64,000 nt of DNA, taken from assembly GCA_009746045.1 (NCBI GenBank), contig RPFO01000041.1, positions 9,454,468 through 9,518,467 of the forward strand, given 5' to 3'. Positions within the stretch are counted from its first letter, which is position 1, and each line of letters begins with the position of its first letter. The translations under genes were made by a program, and so were the position numbers. Source of the DNA: Mesostigma viride (taxonomy: Eukaryota; Streptophyta; Mesostigmatophyceae; Mesostigmatales; Mesostigmataceae). Below the pieces are notes generated by a model. The model searched no databases, was not told where the DNA came from, and worked only from the letters and a program-made list of their open reading frames with translations. Of the stretch, positions 34,901-45,012 are shown in pieces.

Positions 34901-36637
34901 GCGCAGGGGGCCAGCGGCGCTGCCGGCGCGCGTGGGCGGCGGGGCGGGCCGGCACAGCTGGCATGCGGCGGGGCGGGGCTGTCGACGGGCGGCGGGGCGG
35001 GGCAGTCGACGGGCGGCGGGGCGGGGCAGCCGGCGCGCGGCGGGCCGGCGGCGCAGCCGGCGGGCGGCGGAGCGGCACAGCCGGTGCCTGAAAAACGCGG
35101 TCGCTCAATGAAGGTGCACCACGCCGTCTTCTTCCAGGTACAGGGCAACACAGAGACCTGGTTGTCCTACCGGACCACGGAGTCCCAAAAGACGCCGTGG
35201 CAGCCCGCGGGGACTCGACAGGAAGGCGCGCCACGGTGCGGGAAGGCGATGGCACAGCCTTACAAGTTTGATGCGGAGGGGCGGCTGCTGTTTGGCGTCC
35301 GACTTGTGGATCCAGACCGCATTCCGATGTTGCAGGACACCCCAGCCTTCGCACCATTGAACATGGAGTTTCTGGGGAAGGAGCTGGAGTCGATCAAAAC
35401 AAGGGTCGAGAAGTTGCCCCATGGCATCTGGCAGTGGTACTTTCCGCCCGACACCATCAAGCCAAACGAGGCCTTTTTCGCAAAAGTCCCACATGCCCCT
35501 GAGGAGGTGCCTGAGGAGTGGCGCCCTTTGCCGTGGCCATCTCGCGCGGACATCTCCGCCCTGCGTGAGCACGATGCAGCGCCTGCACCACCACCGACGC
35601 AAGAAGAGCACTTCATGGCGTTGGTCGACGCAGAGGCGGTGCGCGTCACCCCGCTGGTAGACCGAGTTCGTCATGATGGCCACACACAGCAGGAATGGGC
35701 GGCTGAAGACAGGGCCATGACAGCCAAGGTCGCTTACTTGAAGCGCATGCAAGGCGTTGAGAAAGGCTCCGCTGTTCTATACTGGCACCCTTCAGCTGGT
35801 ATTCTCTGCAACTCGAAGCTCACGTGGACTCCAGTCCTCTTTGGCATCATCAAGGAGGTGGTTGCGAAGGAGGATGGCGGCCAACCTTCTATTGAGCTCT
35901 TTGTATACCGCGCTAAGCATTTGCGTGACACGTGGCACCCGTGGAACCCAGACATTGCACAATGGCCCCATCCGCCAACCACTGCGGCGCACACGGTGAT
36001 CATCACCGCGTCAGACCTCGTCTTGACACAAGTGGTGGGCAAGCGAGGTCAGCCGCCCCATGCAGTCTCCTTGGGTGCGAACAAAAAGCTCACCAAGGAG
36101 TGCCTAAAGGCGCTGAAGGAGGTGCCCTATGACGCGGAACACCCGGTCGTGAAGTGGCAAGATGCTGAATGCTCGAAGGGCATCGTCGGCATGGCGAAGG
36201 CATGCTGGGAAGGCATAACGCTGCAGGTCAAGAGTGGCAGCCGCAACCTCGTAGGGCAAGTCGTGTGTCATTGGGCGTCGGAGCGTGTGACATCCGCGGA
36301 CGGTCGCACCGAAAGCCGGGACGGCAGGTACCATGGTCGTGTCGCTGTTGTCGACACGCAAAACGACATGGTAGCCATGTACTGGGGTGCCCGTTGGGAG
36401 GAGGACGCGGTTTCTTGCGTGCCTCTCCACGAGCTGGAGGCACAGATCTGCGGGTGCCCCGGTGTGGTCGTCCCTGCGTTGCAAGCGCCGGATATCACCC
36501 TGGCCGAGGCTCGATTGCGCGAGATGGTTCCACCCAGCGACGATGTGGCGGAGAACAACAACGCAGGCGCCTCCCGGCGTCGGAAGCGAGCGTTCATCCT
36601 TGCCGATGACGATGACGACGACGACGACGACTGCTGA
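31916..36637 (+). CDS. E2 transposase-like protein: DUF7869-like core, minisatellite linker, conserved C-terminal domain (gene B)
   Basis: ATG 31916 opens an acidic N terminus. The gene reads through two one-base shifts (near 32450 and 32750) into a 1296-codon frame. A Cys cluster (KSTGHCADC) precedes a helical region. The core then shows VLQLDGGSENRN, a hydrophobic helix (LFAWWLVHVGFFDVV) and MLVGHTHADPDQKFG. This Asp...Glu-Asn-x-Asn...Gly-His-Thr-His-x-Asp-x-Asp-Gln pattern is that of DUF7869-type proteins, which look like RNase-H-fold DDE transposases. A Gly/Ala/Arg minisatellite linker follows (33780-35090). The C-terminal 500 residues include VLYWHPSAGILCNS, YHGRVAVVDTQNDMVAMYWGARWEE and ICGCPGVVVPALQA, shared with E1. 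The end is a poly-Asp run. Catalytic assignment is inferred. Confidence 0.68.
33780..35090 (+). repeat. GC-rich coding minisatellite in E2 gene B
   Basis: Repeats of about 100-135 bp, built from GGCGGCGGGGCGGGGC(A/T)GTCGACGG and CGCGCGGGGGCCAGCGGCGC modules, occur about ten times. The gene frame stays open, and so do two or three other frames, on both strands. Confidence 0.93.
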
Positions 36638-36639
36638 AG

Positions 36640-37346
36640 CGCGAGCAGCGTTGTTGTCATTGAGCTGCTCATGTGCTGCTGCTGCTGCTGCTGCTGTGCT
36701 GCCATGCTACTGTTGCTGCATTGCTGCCGTGCTGCTGTTGTGCTGTTGTGCTGATGTGTTGCTGCATTGCTGCCGTGCCGCTGATGTATTGCTGTCGTGC
36801 TGCTGCCGTGCTGCTGTGTTGATGCACTGCTGCATTGCGGCCGTGCTGCTGAGCTACAGTTGTGCTGCTGCTGTGCTACGGTCATGCTGCTGCTGTGTTG
36901 CTGGGCTGATGTGTTGTTGCATTGATGTAGTGGCTATTGTTCCGCTACTACAATTTGCTACTGATGCCGTTGCTGGTGCTTTGTTGCATGTCAGTGCCCG
37001 CTATGTTCACACCACTGTTGCCGCGGTTGGTATCGCGTGATTTCCACCGGTTGTGCGTTGACATGTGTTACTCATGCATTTCCCCCTATATTTGGTAGCA
37101 CGCGGTTTCGCGTTAGTTAGGTGCAGACAGCTGCATGTAGACAAACATCTTGTTTAAGTCCGTCAATTAACTGTTCTTGACACATCATGGTCCAAGTCGA
37201 CCGACCTGTAGGGACCAGTAGAGCAATTGTCTAGGAGAAAGAGCTCGCTGCAGAAGCCGCGTGGCAGCCGTGGCTGTACCTGTAGTACGACCTGCATACA
37301 TATGGATACTGTATTTGGATACTGGGTTGTTGATCAATTCTGGTTT
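36640..37346. other. E2 sequence right of gene B
   Basis: 36655-36960 is a degenerate GCTGCTGTGCTG repeat just after the gene B stop. The rest, up to the E3 insertion at 37347, is AT-rich and I see no gene in it. Confidence 0.5.
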
Positions 37347-37794
37347 GGGTGGTCCCACGCGGAATGGGGTAGATTTTTGCAAGAAAAAAACGCTAATTTC
37401 AATCGTCCGAAAACCGGACATTGCGCCGAAATTCTTGCCGAAAATTTGGCAGCCGAGCGAATTTTTCGCCCGACGGACTTTGCGCCGAAATTTTGTGTCT
37501 GCCGTGCTTCGAACTCAACCGACTCCTGCTGTTGCGTGCACTTTGTCCGATGCCTGCAGGCCACGCACGAATTTTGCGACCGAAATATGACGACTAGACA
37601 AGTTTATCGACGACCTACATCGATCTATTGCCACTTTTGAAGTCCTTGGCTTGCTAGCAGCTATTGATTATCAATGCCGGGAACAAAATTGCCGAAAGTT
37701 TTTATTGAATCAGTACATATATGTGCACATGTCCGTAATTTTATCATTCGCAATTTTGACATTGTCGGAGTATTTGACAACTTAGGCATTGCGC

Positions 37795-38434
37795 CTAGAA
37801 AAAGGTGCCCCATCCGTCGATGTCAAAATCGCCGAAGGAGTACACTCCCTGGTACTGGTCTCCCCTGTAGTTGGGAGGCTCGCCTGTATACATTTTGGTG
37901 TTCCACTTGGCCCCGCCGTTCTCCGCAGCAGCCAGGAACTCCTGCTGGGCCTCGGCCCTCAGGCGCATCATTGATACATTGGGAGAGCCCGGAATTTCCG
38001 TGCTCTCCACCACCACTCTCGCCTGATTGTCAGGCACGCATTGGTAAGCAGGGTTCAAATCTGAATCGGGTGGCACCAGATCGATCATGCCATTGCCGAA
38101 CGCAATGACACCTGCACCCCACTGTGCAGAAGGTCCGAGCAACTCTACATCAATTCTGATGTTTGCAGCGTGCTCATTTTTGTCGACCATCACATAGGTA
38201 TGCTGAGAACCGAAAATATTGCTCTGCTCCATTTGTGACAGTGTTAAATTTCGGCAAGGTTGGCTGCTTGCAATCGACAGGAAATTGGTGACCCCGACAG
38301 CCAGACGCGCAAGGGTTATAACTGCAGGTAGAACCCAAAATTTGTCGATAAGGAGTAATGGAAGGGCACGACCACCAGTCACTAGTATTCGCTTCACCGG
38401 ACACCTTTTTCAGCTTCCGGATAAAATTCAGCAA
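37795..38434 (-). CDS. Unrecognised E3 ORF of about 200 residues
   Basis: The main ORF runs 38397-37795. The first 45 residues include a hydrophobic stretch (LPLLLIDKFWVLPAVITLA) that could be a signal anchor. The rest is soluble-looking (NIRIDVELLGPSAQWGAGVIAFG, QARVVVESTEI, a C-terminal Gly/Tyr/Asp-rich end DIDGWGTFF). An overlapping second frame at 38434-38174 has a Cys-rich stretch (YNPCASGCRGHQFPVDC), so a frameshift or splice may join them. The WGAGVIAFG stretch faintly recalls DOMON-type beta-sandwich proteins, but not enough to name it. It lies next to the left end of E3, downstream of the transposase-like gene, and may be cargo. Confidence 0.4.
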
Positions 38435-38553
38435 GAGCAGCGGCGATTAGATACTAAATATTGCGTTATTGGTTCGTACCGTACCCAGACAAAAATTGTA
38501 CTAGTGACGCAATTGTACTAGGCGGAATGACAACTGCGCCCGGCAAATAAGTA

Positions 38554-38765
38554 TTTATTGCTCCAACCCCACACCTAACTTGTTCCGGAGCTGTTCGAAG
38601 CGAAGAGCAATGGGAGGGATCGGACCCGAGCCAGATTTGAGTGCGGAACATGATGGCTGGCCTACCTCACTCCGAACATTAAGGTGGACCCGGGTTCGAA
38701 TCCTGTCAGTGCTATTCGCTTCGAACAGTTCCGGAACGATTTTTTTTGTGGGGGTGGAGCAATAA
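38554..38765. repeat. 212-bp foldback element with tRNA-type B box
   Basis: Arms 38554-38605 and 38715-38765 are inverted repeats of about 50 bp (TTTATTGCTCCA ... TTCGAAGCGAA). The loop contains GGGTTCGAATCC, the consensus pol III B box, with a weak A-box-like TGGCTGGCCTA 50 bp upstream. This suggests a tRNA-derived SINE or MITE. It does not fold as a functional tRNA. Confidence 0.65.
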
Positions 38766-38797
38766 ATTCTCGACATGCAGAAACAAATGTCGAATAA

Positions 38798-39197
38798 GTT
38801 AAGTAATGCAATACGCATTACTTTTGCATACTTGCAAGTATGCAAAAGTAATGCGTATTGCATTACTTAACTAAGATTGGCGTTCGCTCCTGGGGTACCG
38901 GGTTCGAATCCTCTCGGAGGCACGGAAATATTTGCGGCGGGTAGGCCTGGGAGGCCGAGTCGAAATATTTGTGGATTTCTATGTTTGGCGGAGGCCGGGT
39001 AGGCCAAGTCGAAATAGGAATTACGGCGCGAGGCTGGGAATAGCCGAGTCGTAATTAATCGAGTCACCTCGGTAACGAGCGGTGTGTGCGGAACGCCGGA
39101 TTTCCCCACGCGGCCCAATTTTAGTTAAGTAATGCAATACGCATTACTTTTGCATACTTGCAAGTATGCAAAAGTAATGCGTATTGCATTACTTAAC
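38798..39197. repeat. Two identical 74-bp perfect palindromes flanking 252 bp
   Basis: The palindromes at 38798-38871 and 39124-39197 each have 37-bp arms starting GTTAAGTAATGCAATACGCA, with no mismatch. Between them are three degenerate units of about 45 bp (GGCCGAGTCGAAATATTTGT type) and another GGGTTCGAATCC box. The unit may be a small transposon whose ends are palindromes. Confidence 0.9.
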
Positions 39198-39199
39198 TG

Positions 39200-39461
39200 A
39201 ATAGATTGTGCAAAAAAATATCGAAATCCTTATCATTATTTAAATATACAGCATAAAATTATGTTGCAGTAAAAAATAACTGTTAATTGAAGGCCGCAAA
39301 AAATTATCAACTACCCTTAAACTTGACCTCAGAAAGATCTCGAAAAATATATACAATATATGCGGCCACCTTTTTACACCCTACTGAAGCCCCACTCTAA
39401 AGATATAATACAAGCCGAAACTAGGGCGTCGTCTACCCGCAGCGAGACCCCAATTTCTTGT
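39200..39461. other. AT-rich non-coding stretch in E3
   Basis: About 260 bp of AT-rich sequence downstream of the transposase-like gene stop. I see no feature except one ACTAGGGCGTCGTCTACCCGC stretch that may be a decayed copy of the E3 palindrome. Confidence 0.35.
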
Positions 39462-42400
39462 TTAAGTCGGTGCCGGCCCCTCCGGGGCTTCATCCTTGAT
39501 CACCAGCGCAGTAAGCCACTTGTCGAGCTCCTTGCTCATCCTGATGTCGGCACACATTCCGTCGCTGCGCACGCGTGCTTCTAGCCGGAGAGCCGGAGCG
39601 ACGCAGAGATAGCAATTCACAAGCTCGGGCTGGCGTGACGGTGGCCAATCCTCAACGTTGAGCGTGAAATGCAGGGGGTCATGCTTATCCCGCTTCCAAA
39701 TCCGAACGGGAAGAATGCCGTTCCCGGCGAGGAACAGCTCCTTCTCCCGTCCGTTCCGGCCCTCGACCCACCTCTCGAAGTTCTCGTCTAACACGATCGG
39801 CCCGGCTTCGCTTACAACCTCAGCCAACCAGAACGGGTGGATGGGATCGTGATCCGTGTCCTTGTCCGATGGAACTGCCACATAGTCGTGGAGTCTCATC
39901 TGCCGGCCCATCGCCTCCCGCTTGTCCTTCAGCTGCTCCCCCCGCGTCACCATGCGAACCGGAGGGTTGGGCTGGCTCGGTGGCAGCAAACGGACAGTTT
40001 TCATCGAGCTTCCTGCATCATTGAACTCGATGATAAACGACCACTCGCTTAGACATCCCTCAAACCGCCCAGCCAAACAGGGCGGACAGTAGCAGGAATA
40101 GCGCCTAATCATCAAAAGGCCAGGGTCGGACTTGTCCAGTCGCCACCAATGCGCCTTCTTGATGCCAGGCACCTCCTCCACCTCCGCGCGTCGGCCGGAC
40201 TCGACGTCCTGTCATCAAATAGTTAGGGCAAAAAGAATACCGTTCAAGTTAGCAAAATTGACCAAAAATCAATAAAACAGGGTATAGCTGCAGAGAGACC
40301 CCTTACAAAAAAAAAATAACGACAAGACATCAAGTGATCAAAATTCGACACAGGGTATAGCTGCAGAGAGACCCCATTCGAATCATAATAACAACGTACG
40401 ACAAGATATTAAGTGATCGAAATTCGACACAGGGTATAGCTGCAGAGAGACCCCATTCGAATCATAATAACAACGTACGACAAGATATCAAGTGATCGAA
40501 ATTCGACACAGGGTATAGCTGCAGAGAGACCCCTTCATACCGATAGAACAAGCGAAATTTCATACCTAAAAGAAAAGCAACCCATTGACAGTATATAGGG
40601 TCTCTCTGCAGAGATACCTTTATTGGGTTTGAATTTTTATAGAACAGCGGCAGTTGACGTCTTAAAACCTGAAATAACACACAATTCCGTACCGGGGGTA
40701 AAAGGAAGAAGTGGCGAGTGACGTTCTCGGCCCGCGCGCGGGCCGACTCCCTGCTCGATGTCTTGCCGCCCTGCCAGTTCTGGTTCAAGTAGGCGACTAG
40801 CTGGTGGGTCTCAAGTATGTGCTGGTTTTCGGGAATCCTCTGCATTTCCCTCAAGACGCACTTGCACTTCGCTCCTTGACCATCCACCTCCCCCTTCCCA
40901 TGCTGCTCCCCCATGTAGTGGAACTCAAAGGCCTGCAGGTCGGGATCCCCCATGAGCAGACCGTTAATCTGGTTAATCACGTACCTGGACTTAAACTGCA
41001 CCGCGCAGTTGTCCGAGCACATGTACAGGTTTCGCACCTCTACCCCTACTTCTACCCGCAGGGTTTCCAGAATCTTGCGAAGAGCGTATACGAGTGCGCG
41101 CTCGCCCCGCTTGATACTGGAATCCCCCAGGAAAAAGAAGACGCGCTTTTCCAGCTCGCCGTTGAGCCGATAACGCACGATCATGGGCATCAGGATGTGG
41201 CTGCGCTTGTGGAAGTACTGCGACTGCAGTTGGACGTAGCTGCTGTTCTCGTAGTTCTCGGCCCAGTCGCCGTGCACGAGCACGTCCCCCTCTCTCAGAT
41301 TCTTCTCCCGATCCTTGATTGTATCCGCCTGCGACCAGGCCGTAAAGCAGTGCACGGTGAACTTGTCCCACATCTTAAGAATCTCGTCCCGCAGCTCAGC
41401 TGGGGTGGACCTCATTTGGACTTGCTCGGGCCGCTTCACCTTCTTCGCCGCCCTGCCATCGGTCTCGCCCTGTTTCGCAAAGGTCCGCAGACAGTTTCGA
41501 TTTGCAATAAAATCGCATTTCGATAAGATAACTGCAACTCACAAAGGGTCTCGCTGCAGCTATAGGTCACAAAAAAAAAAGTCAACAACATATTAACGGA
41601 GAAATAAAATCGAAACCAACTCACATTCACCCGTCGGGTCACAGTCTGCTCCACCATCTCGAACTTGAACCAATTCAGAATCTCCGTGGAATTCTTGTCC
41701 CGATCACACTGCACCCAGTTATTATGGATGCCGCATGATTCCTCAGGACAGAACCCCTCCACACACGCCATCTTCAGTATGCGGTGAACCCTCTCCGTCC
41801 TCGGCACCCCATCTTCGTCCTCCACCAGCCTCTCAGAAATGTCGAGGTCTTCCAGGTCCCGTCCCCGCCATTCATCTTCCCCCTCCCCCTCTTCCATCCC
41901 CCCGCCCATTCCGCCCCCTTCACGCAGCCCGTTATCCCTGCCGTCAGTCTCGGCGGACACCGGGCAGTGAAAGTGCTTGATCCAGTCCGTCGAGTGAATG
42001 GCTTTCCACATTCCGCAAGTACCGTCCGGCTCTCTGTACTTGGAGCATCCCGCACACTCCGCGCCACACTTGCAGTTCTTGCCGTGGTTCGCATTGGAGT
42101 GCTTGGTCCACGCCCCCATGGCCGACTGCATGGTGACGTGCTTCTCACACGCGCACAGGTTCCTCTCCTTCCACTTGCCCTTGATGCAATCGGGCGCGTA
42201 TTTGCAGAAGGTCGTGTAGCCCACGTGAATGCCCACGTCCTTATCATACTGGTTACTCCTTTTGTTCCAGTACGCATGCTTTTCGAGAAAGTGATTGTAC
42301 ATGTCCTCCTTGGAGGTCATGTAATAGCGCGCTCCCTCAACGGCGACGAGCACCCCGTGATTGCCACGACCCTCCCTGCTGTAAGTGCGCTTGACATCCT

Positions 42401-43190
42401 TCATCTGGGAGGAGGCGCGCGACTCATCATCGTGCATCCACGCGTCCACTATCGCGTCAATCACGAATTGCGGCAAAGGGCGCCCCTTGCGAGCCTGCGC
42501 GTGTCTGAGGTAGTCCAACTTCTGCTGCCTTCGTATCGCGCGAATTCCGCGAATCTTCTTGGCGTCCATCCCCGTCAGGTTCTCCAACTCCGCGGCCGAA
42601 AACTCCTTCTCCAAGTCGTCACCACAGTAAAGCGTGGACATCAGCACCATCCTGACGTCTCTGTCTGCGTCGCTTTTGGTCAGACCATCAAAAAAGCCGT
42701 TAATCCGAGCCACCCAGAACCTGTTCAGTTCTGCCATCCGCTCCTGATTGTAAAGCTTTTTCGCCTCCTCATGATACTTCCCGTGACCTAGTTCAGCGGC
42801 CCTAGAGTTAAAGCCAGCAATCATCTGGTCGAAAGCCGGCCCCCGCCCCTCGGGTTTTGTCATCGCCTGAGCCGCTTCAAACGCCTGGTCAGCGAAATAT
42901 TCCCCAATAACCCTCTTTGATTTCGAGTATTCTCCCGGCCGCTTGACTTCCTTGGCTTCAGGCTGCGCTGGATTCTGGTTCTCATCTCCGAAAACCCTTT
43001 TTGCGCCAGTTGACTGCTTCGTCCCGGTGTTCAACTTAATTGCACTGAATCCTGGACGACCGGACGCAAGGGCGAAAACTCCCACCCGTTCGCGTGCTGC
43101 ATGCCATGACGACCGGCACAACGAAATCCATGCAAATCGAGTATCGTTGGGAAAAGCGACAATTACAGACAAAGTTCGAAAGTGTATCAT
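39462..43190 (-). CDS. E3 transposase-like protein (spliced, DDE-type candidate)
   Basis: At least three large minus-strand exons: 43190-41625, 41469 to about 40695, and 40208-39462. Intron 41624-41470 (GTGAGT...CAG) keeps the frame. Exon 1 is Lys/Arg-rich, then has a DNA-binding-like region and a Cys/His cluster (NLCACEKHV, NCKCGAECAGCSKY, HFHCP). Exon 2 has blocks typical of a widespread uncharacterised transposase-like family: VHGDWAENYENSSYVQLQ, LYMCSDNCAVQFKSRY and YMGEQHGKGEVDGQGAK. The two Asp blocks and the Gly-Glu-x-His-Gly-Lys-Gly block are candidate catalytic sites. Exon 3 has another Cys cluster (YSCYCPPCLAGRFEGC) and a PFWLAEVV stretch. The catalytic assignment is inference. A partial second copy is at 57121-57785. 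Confidence 0.7.
40213..40620 (-). repeat. Intronic tandem repeats carrying the E3 palindrome
   Basis: Within the introns before the last exon, an 80-bp unit (GATCGAAATTCGACACAGGG, then TATAGCTGCAGAGAGACCCC) occurs about 3.5 times. A further palindrome (GGTCTCTCTGCAGAGATACC) is near 40600. A small exon may lie at about 40625-40672, between CAG/GT splice signals. Confidence 0.7.
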
Positions 43191-43199
43191 TTTTTACCA

Positions 43200-43560
43200 C
43201 GATTGGGGTCTAGCTGCAGCTAGACCCTTAGAGGGGCTTTTTCCGTTAGACGAAAAGATTACCTGATGTGGTGAACTTAGCATACCCCGACCAAGATTGG
43301 GGTCTCGCTGCAGCTAGACCCTTCATTGCGGCGTGCGATTGTTAAATCACAGACTTCTGATTCATTAATTTTATAGCAACCATAAAGAGGGTCTAGCTGC
43401 AGCGAGACCCTTGAATTTAAGCTATTGCTTGTGGTTATAAATGGTCTAGCTGCAGAGAGACCCCAATAAGGACGAAAAGATTTCAGGTTTTCCTCACCTT
43501 CGCGGCTCATTCTCTTATTAGTTCTCCCAGAACACTCAGATACCTGCATGGCGAGAATAA
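43200..43560 (-). other. E3 upstream exon candidate and four palindromes
   Basis: The minus strand at 43549 starts MQVSECSGRTNKRMSREGEE and runs about 30 codons into a palindrome that could supply the 5' splice site. The same reading is conserved in the second E3 copy (60034). Palindromes are near 43207, 43301, 43387 and 43443. This is probably the first exon and introns of the transposase-like gene. Confidence 0.5.
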
Positions 43561-44286
43561 CAAAAATAACACAGTAGCATTGATAAAATTGTTTATCAGA
43601 AAATATATATACTAATTACAGTATATTTTGCAAAAGATTTTATAATATATTGTGAATAGCATGGTTAAATTCCACATACTTTAATAATATGGTATGTTAA
43701 AGTATATAGAATCATTATTTAGTAAATCATTTACAAGAAAAAGTGGTATAGACTATTATTATTATATAGTTCGGCAATCTATGATAGTAAGACGTACCGG
43801 ATGTCAGGTTTATCAGCGGCTCCAGGGCTATAGCGTCTCGCTGCAGCGTGATTGTTTGGTGCTATGACTGATTTCAGTAGATGTGCAGAAAAAAATTTAT
43901 TTCCATGACCACACCAGGAATCGAACCCAGAACCTCATTGTACATTGACGCATGGTAACGATGTCAGCCAAACATCCGAATGTTCCCAGGTAAATGGGCT
44001 GGAGGTCGTCTCTTTTTATACCTGCGGCCACAAGCACGGGTGACGGCATATTGGATGTCGTCCAATCCGCTAGCTTGGTTCCAAAAGATGGGATCGAGCT
44101 TTTGCACCAGCGCCGCGCTTCCAGTTTTCAGTTCCGTGGGGAGGAACGAGGATGCCACGTTTCCAATTTTTTCAATACCGTTCAGCCCTGTGACGCCGCG
44201 TCCGTTTTGCGAATTGCGACCGTCCCATCGCCCATCGAAAAAGAAGCGCAGCCGCAGAGAGACCCCATAGCTGATACGAGCTGCCA
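43561..44286. other. Non-coding E3 region with a tRNA-like sequence
   Basis: 43561-43850 is very AT-rich and matches the second E3 copy. On the minus strand at about 43975-43905 the sequence has GGTTCGATTCC and TGGCTGACATCGTTACC, resembling B and A boxes of a tRNA-derived SINE. 43980-44280 has short ORFs on both strands, none recognised. Confidence 0.4.
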
Positions 44287-45012
44287 TATCGTTTCGACGT
44301 TTGCATGCTACCTGCTGGATTATAAAATCCTACGTTGATACCTGCCTGGTGCCGGAAGTTTACAAGGAAATCGGTCTGCTTTCGCCGCACAACGAAAAAA
44401 AGGTGAGCTTTTGCCGCATCCTGGATGGTAGGCTGACTAAAATTGTTCTATCAAAAACGGCAACTAAACAGCGCATGCACGCCGACGACACAGTTAGCCA
44501 GCTGGGCGAAGACATGTCCTTGCTGCCATCGCAAGAAACTCTATGTTGCAGCAAGAGTGATAAAAATGTCTGGCTTCCTTCTTTTCGTTGCTAGCTAAAC
44601 CCTGCAGACATCTCGGTAGAGTCAGCTAAGCCGATCCTAATCCACATCTGGCATCCATCCCTTTAGTCTAGTTGCCATGGAGCGTTTCTTGGTCTCGCAC
44701 ATGTCGATCATGGTGGTGCTAGGCTTTCACTTGGGTCACCCTTTCCATGTTTGCTATGCCTTTGGTCTGGTTAGGTTATAGGTGTAGATGTGCACATACT
44801 GCATTTGCTGCGTTTCTAATCGGTGCTCCTGTTTGATGCTTTTTTTCCCCTTCATATCGTTTCGACGTTTGCATGCTACCTGCCGGATTATAACATCGGA
44901 CGTTGCTACCTGCCTGCATAACGATAGTTTGCAAGAAATCTTCATTTTGCCGAAACACAAAAAAAGGTGATCTTTTGCCGCAACGTGGATGGTAGGCTGA
45001 CTAAAATTGTGC
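44287..45012. repeat. Direct duplication of about 165 bp next to the E3 satellite
   Basis: 44287-44455 and 44857-45012 are diverged direct copies (shared: ATCGTTTCGACGTTTGCATG and ATGGTAGGCTGACTAAAATT). The satellite array starts at the end of the second copy. The sequence between has no recognised gene. Confidence 0.75.

Noticed and set aside
33748-35357. Pro/Arg/Ala-rich minus-strand ORFs of 460-530 codons
   Set aside because: Mirror readings of the GC-rich minisatellite in the transposase-like gene; no non-repeat domain.
38867-39118. tRNA gene suggested by GGGTTCGAATCC and the GFEP-type reading
   Set aside because: No matching acceptor stem or proper D and anticodon arms; it fits a tRNA-derived repeat better.
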